Part shown: one piece after another, positions 30,663-43,600 of the stretch | Layout: each line of letters opens with the position of its first letter | Numbering within the stretch: the first letter of the stretch is position 1 | Assembly (NCBI GenBank): GCA_039602395.1 | Contig: JBCNJP010000017.1 | Coordinates: 87,185,160-87,249,159, forward strand | Origin: Deinandra increscens subsp. villosa | Lineage: Eukaryota > Streptophyta > Magnoliopsida > Asterales > Asteraceae | Length of the DNA: 64,000 nt | Direction of reading: 5' to 3' | The notes under the pieces: model-generated | What the model was told of the DNA's origin: nothing | The model's database searches: none | Seen by the model: only the letters and a program-made list of their open reading frames with translations | Translations under genes and position numbers: made by a program

Positions 30663-32970
30663 TGTCACACCCTGGTCAACGGATTTGGGTGTGAGCGAGA
30701 CGGAATCATAGTCGCAGATGTACAGAACAACTTCTACTAAATTTAAACGTCTTTCAAAACATAATACCATTTATGTTGCAACGGAAAGTCGTGGTGAAAT
30801 GATATTGTCTTACATTTGAATAAAAGTCTTAGTTTGATATTGAAATCATAATGCAGTTTATTTAAGATAGGTCGGGACTACGACTCCGGTAAAGCAGGGT
30901 CGAAAGTTAAAGTGAAGCCCCATTTGCACGTCTTCCATGATAAGCTTAGATACCTGAGAAATCATGAGTTTTAAAAGGTCAACATAAAGTTGGTGAGGTT
31001 CACAGGTTTATGATTCTATGGTAGGTTTGTAAAAACAGTTTACAGTGTGTTGAAATAACAGTTTACGGTATGTTGGAATAACAGTTTACGGCATGTTGGG
31101 ATAACAGTTTACGGCATACTTAAATGTTACGTTGGTTTACTGTCATGGTTGTAAGATCCTACTATGAACCTCAAATTCGAATACTAACGGATTACCCACT
31201 CATAGCATTCTATCCCAAGAATACCGAACAGGCGAGAATAACTGACGTGTACCCCTTGACAATATACGAAGTCAGGATTGGAGCTACCAATCTGGGCAGG
31301 GTTGTCAACCCAAATAGATCTATTTACTAGTTATCGTTTCGAGCAGAACTAATCGAATTCAATTAATAGTGGGATTCAGTTGTACTAACGTTGATAACGA
31401 TAAAGTACCAGTTGTTTGGGATACAGAATGGAACATGTAGTCATACGGCTAACAGGTAAACCATAACATTAAGTAAAAAGCATTTTATCAGTTCATGATT
31501 TCTCCCCCATAAGTGTAAAACAGTTGTAAAGAAAAGGGGCCGTGAAACTCACTTGATTCAGTGATGATGATGGATTGCCGAGTGGCAACTAGCAAGTAAC
31601 GTCCTAATAAAACATAAGACAACATGCATAAGGGTCCACTTAATCATTTGAGTAACGAACGTTACCCAAATGATACCGGTCAAGTCTTGACGTATAATCC
31701 CGTTTGTAGCGTTTTGAAAACCCGTTAGTTAACCAGTTTACAAAATCAGCAAATACGAATGTTCACGTATTAAGGCATTTATGTAAATAAATACAAAGGA
31801 TGAACATGCGATAACGTATCATGAAGATCAGTTCAATCAAGTATTAAACATCGTTTTAAATAATAATATTTATTATTATTTTTATGTTCGTTCGATCGAT
31901 TGAATATTTAATCGTGTTAAGTTATAATATATATAACTAGAGTTGATAATTATTATCGAAATAATTATTCTAACTTGTTGGAATAATTTATCAAATTATT
32001 ACAAGTTAAAGATTTAATGAATAAACACAAGTAGGTTAATATTAAAGGTTATTTTAATATTAAACTCCTGTTAGGGAAAATTAGGGTTTTGAGTTAATAT
32101 AAATATAATTATTTTTAAAATAATTATATTAACAAACCAAAATGATTTTAACTCAAATTTGGGTTTCTAAAACCCATACGGATAATTATTTGTTGAAAAT
32201 AATTATTTACGTTTCGATACGTCGCAAAACGTTTTTAAAGCGTTTAAAGATTTCGTTTCAGTTCCAAACGTTTAAAAATAAAACATTTGGTCCGGTTAAA
32301 ACGTTTTGATTATTTTAGTTTATTTAAAATAATCAAAAATATATTTTTCATAGTTTCTATAAGTCTTTTGATTTTATTGTTATAAAATCATTTTTAAATA
32401 ACTTTATTTATTAAACAAAGTTAGGGTTTTAAATAAAAGACTTTTAATAGAAATCCACTTACATAAAAATGTTTCCATTTGTATAAAATCTAAATGTTTT
32501 ATACTTTTTGTCAATTGTTCAAAAATTTGATATTCTATCATTTTTTAACATAAAATATATCTATATATATTTTATCCATTTTATTTCTTTTATAAAATCT
32601 AAACAAGACTTTTAAGTCTTTTATTTTAGAACTTATATTTTTATAAAAAGAGACCATTTTATATATCAAGTTCCATGGGGAGATTTTTATAGTTTTAATA
32701 TCCAAGTAATTTATATAAAATTACTAGTTTTAATATTAATCCATAAAATTCCTTCATAGGGTTTTATGTTATCATTTTATGTCCAACCTTTTTATAAATT
32801 CATTCTAATGTCCAACTAGTCTAAAGGTGTCACTAAACACTATATTTAGTCCATGATAAGTCCATAATACCAAGTTAGTTCAAGATAATTCATCATTAGT
32901 ATATATTTGCTTATAAATGAGATGATTAGCCACTAAAATTACAATTAATGATTCTAGTAACATATAAACC
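30663..32970 (-). repeat. Gypsy A LTR 1 (truncated 3' LTR of unit 1)
   Basis: 2,308 bp matching 36193-38500 at about 99%. It ends abruptly at AACATATAAACC, after which the sequence jumps to internal pol (equivalent of 42769). AT-rich in its second half, with many TTAAAATAATTAT stretches. Confidence 0.88.
31034..31121. repeat. 23-bp minisatellite in gypsy A LTR, four units
   Basis: AACAGTTTACRGYRTGTTGRRAT repeats at 31034, 31057, 31080 and 31103. The same array, with the same unit number, is in LTR 2 at 36564-36651. Confidence 0.85.
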
Positions 32971-35900
32971 AGTTTTTGCTTCAACAACTGGAAAGCAGTT
33001 TCAGTTTTATCATCCTAGATGTACTTCTTATCTTTCTGCACCAGGGTGGTAAGAGGCTGGGCTATCTTAAAAAAATTTCAATAAATCGGCGGTGATAGCC
33101 AGCGAGACTTAAGAATTGTAGAATCTCAGTTGGCTTCGTGGAAGTACTCCAACCTTTGATTGCTTCATTCTTAGACGGATCAACGTGAATGTCTTGGTCG
33201 TTGATCACATGACCCAGAAAGTGTACTTCACGAATCCAAAAGTCACATTTGGAGAATTTCGTGTAAAGCTCTTCTTTCTTTAACAGTTCTGAGATGAGTC
33301 TCAAATGTCCTTCGTGTTCTTTCTTACTACGTGAGTAGATAAGAATATCGTCGATGAACACGATAACAGATTTATACAAGTATGGTTTGCACACATGATT
33401 CATTAAGTCCATGAATACGGTCGGTGCGTTAGTTAAACCAAAAAGGGCATGACGAGGAACTCGTAATGACCCTAGCGTGTTCTAAATGATGTCTTCGAGA
33501 CATCTTCATCTTTAACTCGGAGTTGATGGTACCCCGACCTTAGATCGATCTTTGGATAGAAGCATGATCCTTAAAGTTGATCAAATAAGTCATCGATCCT
33601 TGGAAGCGGGTAACGGTTCTTCATAGTCAGTTTGTTCAACTCTCGGTAGTCGATACACATTCTAAACGTTCCATCTTTCTCTTTCACGATTAACACGGGA
33701 GCACCCCACGGGGAGTGGCTTGGATGAATAAAGCCCTTATCTAGCAACTCTTGCAGTTGGCTAGATATCTCTTGCATTTCAGACGGTGCCAGTCGGTAAG
33801 AGGGACCTGGCAACGGGGCGGCTCCGGGTGTTAGGTCGATGCGAGACTCTACCTATCGTGCTGGGGGTAAGCCTGGCAAGTCTTCTGGAAAGACTTTCAG
33901 GTATTTGCAGACAATAGGAACGTCTTCGACGCATTTCTTTCAGTTTCTTCTCAGTGACATGAACTAGAATGGCTTAGCATCCCTTGCGAAGGAATTTCGG
34001 TGCCTTCATACAAGATATGATGTCTAGCTTGGCTCCACTCTTTTCGCCTTGCACGTTCAGAGTGTTGCCATCCGCTAATGGCACTCTAACCATTTTCTCA
34101 TGACACACAATTTCTGCATGGTCATTTGCTAACCAATCCATTTCAATAACTACATTGAAACTTCCTAAATCAACGGGCATTGATTCGATGCTGAAATAAT
34201 GGTCAGCGGGTAATCTGGGTAGATTACTCTGGGTTCTATCAAATCTCCATTTGCTAATTCAATTGCAAACTTAGCGTCTAGGGCAACATGGGCGATTTCA
34301 AGTAATTAACTAAAATCGATAGACACAAGTCTTTGTCGACACCAGTATTGAATAAAACAGAGGTATAATTGCTATTTAGCAGAAACGTATCCATCACCGT
34401 ATTGGGGCCACGACGGGCGTATCTGGCATTGATCATGAAAGCTCTTCCTCTAGCATGGTCAGCATCTTGATTCTTCACCTTTGGGCATTCCTTTGCAATG
34501 GCCAATTTCCCAGCAACCGTAGCATGTGCGATTTGGGCAATCACGTGCTACATGTCTTTTAACCTTTCAGATGTTACAGTAGACATTACCACAATCGAGA
34601 GTGCGGTGTAGTATGCATTTGGAGCATAGGGGTGTTGTACCGGTGTAACCGGTCCTTCGGACAGGGTGAACAGCTCACGGAACCTCTAAAAGGTGTAGGC
34701 TTTAATTCATAAAGTCCTTTATGAACATTCACAAGGGCTTACGATGTTAGGTTAAAACATTGAACACAATTTGGTGAAATTGTAGTCTGGTGTTTTCTAA
34801 CCTTGGTTAATTCGTGCATACTGCGCGCCCCATCGTCCGCGTGACGTTGGGTTGCAGTAGCATCGACGGTTTCAGCAACACGTTGAGTAACCAGTTTGTC
34901 GATCTCAACAGCGCTCAAGGGCGAAGGAGGTGAAGTCTCTGGTGGCTCGGCGTCTAGGCGACATACTTTCGCTTTAAGCTATTAATGTCAACATAAAGGA
35001 AAGTCTAGATTATATGTGAATAGGGTTATTACATGCGCGAGCATAACTGTCACGACATACATCAATGTTACCCAAACACATGACGCGTGTAAGCACAACC
35101 GAGAAACGGGAAGCAGAGGGAGACAACATACGCGAATAAGTAACATGATTAATGACAGCAATAGTAGTAACATCCATACTAAACATGAAAATCATAATAA
35201 TAATCATGATACTAGTTTCCATCCAACGTATTAACTGGTAGAATATACGATAGTCAAAAGAGGATAAGTCTTCGTTCTGGGCTTCCAGTCTCGTCGCAAC
35301 AAAATATGTAAATATTTTTCATTGAAAAAAAAAATGAGGGATCAAAAGTCTAGATTCTTAGTCAAGCAATCTAGAGTGGCGGCAGTCCAGAGGACATAGC
35401 TAAGGTGGTGGTGATCTGAGCAGTGAGGTTCATGTAACTGAACACTCGCCCATGGAATTCCTCTAGGTAAGCGACTCTCGTCTGGAAGGAGTCGTTGGCC
35501 AACCGCAGATCGGTGTAGGCCATGTTGACACCACTCATACGAGCGTACAGTGACTCCATAACACCCAGTGTGGAAGTCTGGTGATGCTCCGTGGCGGTTG
35601 GACGGTTCTCTAGTGTCGCCAGATCGGTCCAGGTGGGGAGTTTAGTGATCTCATAGCCGATCACTCAAAGGGCTTGTTCGTGACATCGTATGCATATCAC
35701 CAGTAGTAGTGGTCGCACTGTCAGCGGCAGCGGTGGGAATCGGGTGGTTCGAGGAGTCATCTGAGAGACTGGGTCACAATGGTTTCAGAAATATCGATGG
35801 TAATGAGGACTGTCAGACAATACCGACGGTGAGAATGTCCTGCTCTAGGCTGGACATTTCATGGTCCTCAGGGGAAGGTGTGTACTCAGGCACGACTGTG

Positions 35901-36192
35901 TCTTTTCCAGAGGAATTAGATATGCAGATGACCTCTTCGGAAGTCATCTCTGCGGTAATATTCCATGAGATAACATAGTTGGTAACATGATAACAGTATC
36001 TAGAATAAAGATATAAATGTACCAGTTGCAGTAATAATAACTCGTATATGTAAAGCATAAGTTAACGTAACCAATATGATAAGGAATTGGTCTTGCGTGC
36101 AAACGGTAGCTTCGGAGCGGGTTATAGTCCAGGTTTGGTTTTTGTTTATTTGTTTAACCTAGTTTGCTATAACCACGGCTCTGATACCAATC
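32971..36192 (-). pseudogene. Gypsy A internal region, unit 1 (partial gag-protease-reverse transcriptase)
   Basis: Minus strand from the PBS at 36178-36191: gag start MTSEEVICISNSSGKDTVVP (35813-35948), further gag 35371-35664, protease region 34278-34544 and 33974-34180, reverse transcriptase 33571-33813 (CIDYRELNKLTMKNRYPLPR) and 33062-33412 (VFIDDILIYSRSKKEHEGHL). RNase H, integrase and chromodomain are absent because of the internal deletion. The protease motif reads LFNTGVDKD instead of the usual FDTGADKS, so the catalytic Asp is lost. Confidence 0.85.
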
Positions 36193-39100
36193 TGTCACAC
36201 CCTGGTCAACGGATTTGGGTGTGAGCGAGACGGAATCATAGTCGCAGATGTACAGAACAACTTCTACTAAATTCAAACGTCATTTAAAACATAATACCAT
36301 TTATGTTGCAGCGGAAAGTCGTGGTGAAATGATATTGTCTTACATTTGAATAAAAGTCTTAGTTTGATATTGAAATCCTAAAGCAGTTTATTTAAGATAG
36401 GTCGGGACTACGACTCCGGTAAAGCAGGGTCGAAAGTTACAGTGAAGCCCCATTTGCACGTCTTCCATGATAAGCTTAGATACCTGAGAAATCATGAGTT
36501 TTAAAAGGTCAACATAAAGTTGGTGAGGTTCACAGGTTTATGATTCTATGGTAAGTTTGTAAAAACAGTTTACAGTGTGTTGAAATAACAGTTTACGGTA
36601 TGTTGGAATAACAGTTTACGGCATGTTGGGATAACAGTTTACGGCATACTTAAATGTTACGTTGGTTTACTGTCGTGGTTGTAAGATACTACCATGAACC
36701 TCAAATTCGAATACTAACGGATTACCCACTCATAGCATTCTATCCCAAGAATACCGAACAGGCGAGAATAACTGACGTGTACCCCTTGACAATATACGAA
36801 GTCAGGATTGGAGCTACCAATCTGGGCAGGGTTGTCAACCCAAATAGATCTATTCACTAGTTATCGTTTCGAGCAGAACTAATCGAATTCAATTAATAGT
36901 GGGATTCAGTTGTACTAACGTTGATAACGATAAAGTACCAGTTGTTTGGGATACAGAATGGAACATTTAGTCATACGGCTAACAGGTAAACCATAACATT
37001 AAGTAAAAAGCATTTTATCAGTTCATGATTTCTCCCCCATAAGTGTAAAACAGTTGTAAAGAAAAGGGGCCGTGAAACTCACTTGATTCAGTGATGATGA
37101 TGGATTGCCGAGTGGCAACTAGCAAGTAACGTCCTAATAAAACATAAGACAACATGCATAAGGGTCCACTTAATCATTTGAGTAACGAACGTTACCCAAA
37201 TGATACCGGTCAAGTCTTGACGTATAATCCCGTTTGTAGCGTTTTGAAAACCCGTTAGTTAATCAGTTTACAAAATCAGCAAATACGAATGTTCACGTAT
37301 TAAGGCATTTATGTAAATAAATACAAAGGATGAACATGCGATAACGTATCATGAAGATCAGTTCAATCAAGTATTAAACATCGTTTTAAATAATAATATT
37401 TATTATTATTTTTATGTTCGTTCGATCGATTGAATATTTAATCGTGTTAAGTTATAATATATATAACTAGAGTTGATAATTATTATCGAAATAATTATTC
37501 TAACTTGTTGGAATAATTTATCAAATTATTACAAGTTAAAGATTTAATGAATAAACACAAGTAGGTTAATATTAAAGGTTATTTTAATATTAAACTCCTG
37601 TTAGGGAAAATTAGGGTTTTGAGTTAATATAAATATAATTATTTTTAAAATAATTATATTAACAAACCAAAATGATTTTAACTCAAATTTGGGTTTCTAA
37701 AACCCATACGGATAATTATTTGTTGAAAATAATTATTTACGTTTCGATACGTCGCAAAACGTTTTTAAAGCGTTTAAAGATTTCGTTTCAGTTCCAAACG
37801 TTTAAAAATAAAACATTTGGCCCGGTTAAAACGTTTTGATTATTTTAGTTTATTTAAAATAATCAAAAATATATTTTTCATAGTTTCTATAAGTCTTTTG
37901 ATTTTATTGTTATAAAATCATTTTTAAATAACTTTATTTATTAAACAAAGTTAGGGTTTTAAATAAAAGACTTTTAATAGAAATCCACTTACATAAAAAT
38001 GTTTCCATTTGTATAAAATCTAAATGTTTTATACTTTTTGTCAATTGTTCAAAAATTTGATATTCTATCATTTTTTAACATAAAATATATCTATATATAT
38101 TTTATCCATTTTATTTCTTTTATAAAATCTAAACAAGACTTTTAAGTCTTTTATTTTAGAACTTATATTTTTATAAAAAGAGACCATTTTATATATCAAG
38201 TTCCATGGGGAGATTTTTATAGTTTTAATATCCAAGTAATTTATATAAAATTACTAGTTTTAATATTAATCCATAAAATTCCTTCATAGGGTTTTATGTT
38301 ATCATTTTATGTCCAACCTTTTTATAAATTCATTCTAATGTCCAACTAGTCTAAATGTGTCACTAAACACTATATTTAGTCCACGATAAGTCCATAATAC
38401 CAAGTTAGTTCATGATAATTCATCATTAGTATATATTTGCTTATAAATGAGATGATTAGCCACTAAAATTACAATTAATGATTCTAGTAACATACAAACC
38501 ATTTTTATAACATGTAGCATATGATAATAACTCAAATGAACTAGGCAACATATATAATCTCATAAGCTAACCAAATAATCACTATAAATCATTATCTAGC
38601 AACATACAATATGGGTTTTTATATAAACTAAGTTATCAATAAAAATCACATTTTCAAACCTTACTACACTATATAACAAAATAGTTTAGTCGTTGTGGTC
38701 GTTGGGAAAACTTCACATTTATAGGGTTCGTTGTCAAGACCCGGTTGATCATTCGGGGCGTTAACAATGTTTAAGAAACGTAAATGAAACCGGTTAAAAA
38801 GAATCACAATGGAGAACGTAAGAAAAACCCAAGAAAAGGGTGGCGGTGGCGGAGCTTGGCGGCGCAGCAGCCTCCGGCAGCGCAGCAGCAGCTCCGGCGG
38901 TGATGGTGGTGGCTGTTCACAGCCGAGGAAGAGGAGGGGCGGTAGCAGTTCGCGAAGGTGGTGGCGGGGCTGGGTGGTTATCGTAGAGAGGGAAGAAAGG
39001 AGGAAAGGTGATGGCTTCCAGTTGGTTTACTGCTGCAACAGCAACTCACGGCAGCAACAGTTCCGGCCAGTAGAGTGGGCAGCAGCTCAGTGGCGGAGCA

Positions 39101-40691
39101 CTGCAGCAGCAGGAACCGGCAACAGCAGCAACCGGTGATGGTTGCTTTAGCTCCGGCGGACAGCAGCAGAGGCTGTGGCGGAGGCAGCAACAGCAGAATC
39201 CGGCAACTGGCAGCAGATCGCAGCAGGGTGGCGGCTGTGGTGGTTTCCGGTAGTGCACAAGGTGAAGAGGGAAGGAAGAAGAGCAAGGTGGCGGTGGTGT
39301 CGGGTTGTCTTGCTCACGTAAAAAAAAAGAATAAGAAAGAAGGATTGTGGCTTGTTTTACGGTGGTGGTTGCAGGTGGTTGATGGTGGTGGCATGTAGCG
39401 GCAGTGGTGGCTGTGTAAATAGGTGGTGGTGGCTGTGAAATTTCCGACAGAAAAAGAAGAAGACGAGGGTGAAAAGGTGAGGTCTTTGAGTGTTGTACAA
39501 AAGAAAGAAGAAAAGAATAATGGATGGAGGTGATGGTTGTGGTTGTTTTACGTGGAAGAAGGAAAAAGAAAAGGATGAGATGAATGGTAGGTGGATGATG
39601 TGATGTGGGTAAGTATTCAACACATATTTTAAAATATTTATAAAATAATCTCCTACACTTGTACTTTATAGAAATTGGTTATGTAGGTGACAATTTATAT
39701 AAAACTTGTTGAGTTTTATAAAAATGTTTAGGCTTTGAAAATCTTGTGTAACGTATATAAGGATTAGAGATAATATAATTCATAACTTTCATAACCAATA
39801 AAAGTATAAAAATTATATAGGTTTATGACAAATTTTTATAAAAATAAGTGGTAACAATTTTTATAAAAATTGGAAAGTTGATGGGCCAATGAAATTAGAA
39901 TTTACCCGTTGGGCTTGAGGTTCATATTGGGCCTAAATGTATAAAGAAAAGATGTAATTGGACCGGGTCGTTGGTTATGGGCCGTACGGGTCCAAACGGG
40001 GCACCGGTTCGAGGCCCGGGCTCGTTGTGTATCGGTTGGGTTCACAGATCGCCACGATCACTCAGATTATCAAGATTATGTAATAGGTCAAGGTTTCAGA
40101 CTCGGTTTAATTGTTTTAGGCTTATTGGGCCTATTGGGCCGAGTCGGGCCCAATTAGGTGATCGGTTGGGGTTTGGCTTAAGTCTTGACAACGATTTTGG
40201 TTTATGATGTTTTTATTTCGTAAAAACAATAGTTCGAGTCGGTTATAACAGCTTTTCAGAAATCGGATATAGTTTTCAGTTTTTCGTACACGGGTTACGG
40301 TTTACGTTTTCAGATTTGTCAGTTCGCAACAGTTTTAAGCTCGACCGTCCAGATTGTTTAAAATCGAATAGTTGTAAACATACGATCACTTATTAGTTTG
40401 CTGTGTCGGTTATATAAACGTTCGACACCAGTTCTGGATAAAAATATAAAAATACATTTTATATTTATTTTTCTTGTTATTTGAAATTCCATAATTAATC
40501 CATGGAATCTTTATGAAATTTATGGGTATACGCTTCAAGTACAAACGCGGGATAAGGTTTACGTCATCAGTTAACAGTCAGACACAGTAGTTAACAGTTT
40601 AAACAGTAATCAGATCGGTTAATGCACATTAATACTTTTATAAAAGTCAAAGTAAAGAGGTTTGACCTAGGTTTTCGGACCAGGTGTCACA
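36193..40691 (-). repeat. Gypsy A LTR 2 (shared middle LTR, 4.5 kb, complete)
   Basis: 4,499 bp, ending GGTGTCACA at 40691 on the plus strand; in element orientation TGTGACACC...GGTGTGACA. Contains the 23-bp minisatellite and a GC-rich low-complexity zone (38830-39430). Long LTRs are usual for Tekay-type chromoviruses. Confidence 0.85.
38830..39560. repeat. GC-rich GGTGGC/CAGCAG low-complexity zone in LTR 2
   Basis: Dense GGTGGCGG, GGCGGTGG and CAGCAGCAG runs within an otherwise AT-rich LTR. Open frames on both strands here follow from composition. On the plus strand there are several clusters of G-pairs that might form quadruplex structures; untested. Confidence 0.7.
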
Positions 40692-43600
40692 TTCTCCCCC
40701 AGTTAGAAGGATTTCGTCCCGAAATTCAGTTCTTGATCATTGGTTGTTTGTGACGTTTCCGAAAAGTCGAGGAAATTTAAGACGCATTTGGTCCTCGGGT
40801 TCCCAAGTATACTCTGGACCTCGCCGTGAGTTCCAGCACACTTTGACAATGGGAATGTGGCTATGCTTCATTCTCGTAAGGTCTTAGTCAAGTACCTTGA
40901 CAGGTTCCTCAATAATGTGAGGCGTTTCGTCAACTTGAATTTTGTCAAGTGGGACGACAACGTTTCATCAGAGAAGCATTTCTTAAGATTACTAACGTGA
41001 AAGACATCGTGCAAACTGCTTAGCTATACGGGAAGGCGTAAACGGTAAGCTACTGGTCCGATATTCTCAGTGATTTCGAATGGACCAATGTAACGAGGGT
41101 TAAGCTTTCCTCGTTTGGCGAATCTGATGACACCTTTCCAAGGTGACACTTTTAACATGACGCGGTCACCATTTCTAAAGGATAAGGGTTTGCGACGATT
41201 GTCGGCAGATAAATCTCAATAGTCTGATAAAAGAATGAGGATTGACACACGGATGAACGAGGTTTTGAGTATGAAGGTTTCTGGACAAGTCGGGATTTCT
41301 CATGAATGGGCTCTACCAGGATTTTCATGCAGTTCAAATTACAATTATGTGTGCACCCACAATTGTGATTTGCCTTACATGATCAGCCTAAGCTTTGCTC
41401 ATACTTGAGTTTTCAGTTTGTCGGAAAATGTAATGTATCAGGGACAAGATGGCTTATGGAAAACGTTTAGATTGATTCACTACCGGATGGAATCTTCTTA
41501 GATTACCGGGATTCCTAATGATAACAATAATGGAAATGCGGTTTGGCTCCAGTCTATTGGTCTTGCAGTCTAAGATCTTAATAGGTTCTAGACAAGATGG
41601 GTTTGTAGGCCATTGGTCCAATCCGTTCCAGGATTTCAAGGGACCGATGAGGTTTAAGCATACCTAGCTTTCCAGGCCTAGTTACCTCCGTCTGAGACAG
41701 AATCCATTATAAGGTTTTGAACCCCCTTATAGATTCTAAGGGTTCGCGTCGAGTGTTAACGTAGTTCTCCTGGAGATTACCTATGGCTTTCAGAAATTGA
41801 AAGGTCTCCTTAGTAGTTTCATAAACTATCACTGGACCAGTCAGATGACTGTTACTGGCTTTGGTCCAGCGAAGGGGCGAATGAAACTTTCTTCCATACA
41901 AGCCTTCGAAAAGGGGCGGCTTGAATATTCGAGCGATATCTATTGTTATGAGGAAATCTCGGCGAGTGGAAAATGGTTGTCTCAACCATTGCCTAGGTTC
42001 GTCTTGCGTGATGACAATCTGTCACATAACTACGCAACGTACCTTTTTAAGGTCTGAATTTTTCCTTTTGATTTGGTCATCAGTATAACTCCTTTATACA
42101 TACATTTTGTTGGATCCCTGGGTGGATGGAATATCTTGATTTGCGGGCTCCATCAAACACTAGCCTTCTCAAGTCTCTAAAGCTAGGTACCGTAGTCTAT
42201 CCAAAAAGTTCATGGTTCCATCAGGTTTTTCAATCAGTTGTTTCTCCATGTCATGCACGCATTCGTTTTCCAGATTCTCCGGCTTAAGAGCTCCGATTTG
42301 AGCGTCACGAACTTGTGACGTGAGATTCGAGCGTATGGTCATACCTAGTGCTCGAACACGACGCGGTTTGGTATGTTACTTCTTGCTTAATGCATCAGCT
42401 ACAACGTTAGTCTTGCTCGGGTGATGACGAATCTCACATTCGTAATCGCTAAGTAGTTCAACCAACATCGTTGTCTCATGTTTAGCTCTTTCTGGTTAAG
42501 GATGTGCTGGAGGCTCTTGTGATCGGTGAATAAAACGCACCGAGTCCCATAGAGATAGTGCCTCCAGATTTTGAGGGCAAGGACAACGACTCTAAGTTCT
42601 AAGTCGTGAGTCGTGTAATTCTTCTCATGAATCTTCAGTTGTCGAGAGGCGTAAGCGATGACTTTCTCACGCTGCATCAGTACGCCGCCCAAGCCTTGAT
42701 GCAAAGCATCACAGTATACAACGAAATCGTCGATTCCGTCTGGCAAGGATAGGATTGGGGCGTTGCAAAGTTTTTGCTTCAACAACTGGAAAGCAGTTTC
42801 AGTTTTATCATCCTAGATGTACTTCTTATCTTTCTGGACCAGGGTGGTAAAAGGCTGGGCTATCTTAAAAAAATTTCAATGAATCGACAGTGATAGCCAG
42901 CGAGACTTAAGAATTGTCGAATCTCAGTTGGCTTCGTGGAAGTACTCCAACCTTTGATTGCTTCACTCTTAGACGGATCAACGTGAATGTCTTGGTCGTT
43001 GATCACAGGACCCAGAAAGTGTACTTCACGATTCCAAAAGTCACATTTGGAGAATTTCGTGTAAAGCTCTTCTTTCTTTAACAGTTCTGAGATGAGTCTC
43101 AAGTGTCCTTCGTGTTCTTTCTTACTACGTGAGTAGATAAGAATATCGTCGATGAACACGATAACAGATTTATACAAGTATGGTTTGCACACATGATTCA
43201 TTAAGTCCATGAATACGGTCGGTTCGTTAGTTAAACCAAAAAGGGCATGACGAGGAAATCGTAATGACCCTAGCGTGTTCTAAATGATGTCTTCGAGACA
43301 TCTTCATCTTTAACTCAGAGTTGATGGTACCCCGACCTTAGATCGATCTTTGGATAGAAGCATGATCCTTAAAGTTGATCAAATAAGTCATCGATCCTTG
43401 GAAGCGGGTAACGGTTCTTCATAGTCAGTTTGTTCAACTCTCGGTAGTCGATACACATTCTAAACGTTCCATCTTTCTCTTTCACGATTAACACGGGAGC
43501 ACCCCACGGGGAGTGGCTTGGATGAATAAAGCCCTTATCTAGCAACTCTTGCAGTTGGCTAGATATCTCTTGCATTTCAGACGGTGCCAGTCGGTAAGAG

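Noticed and set aside
38809..39138. Gly/Arg/Ser-rich protein gene in the GC-rich zone
   Set aside because: Open frames exist on both strands because of GGTGGC and CAGCAG repeats; it lies in an LTR and no domain is present.
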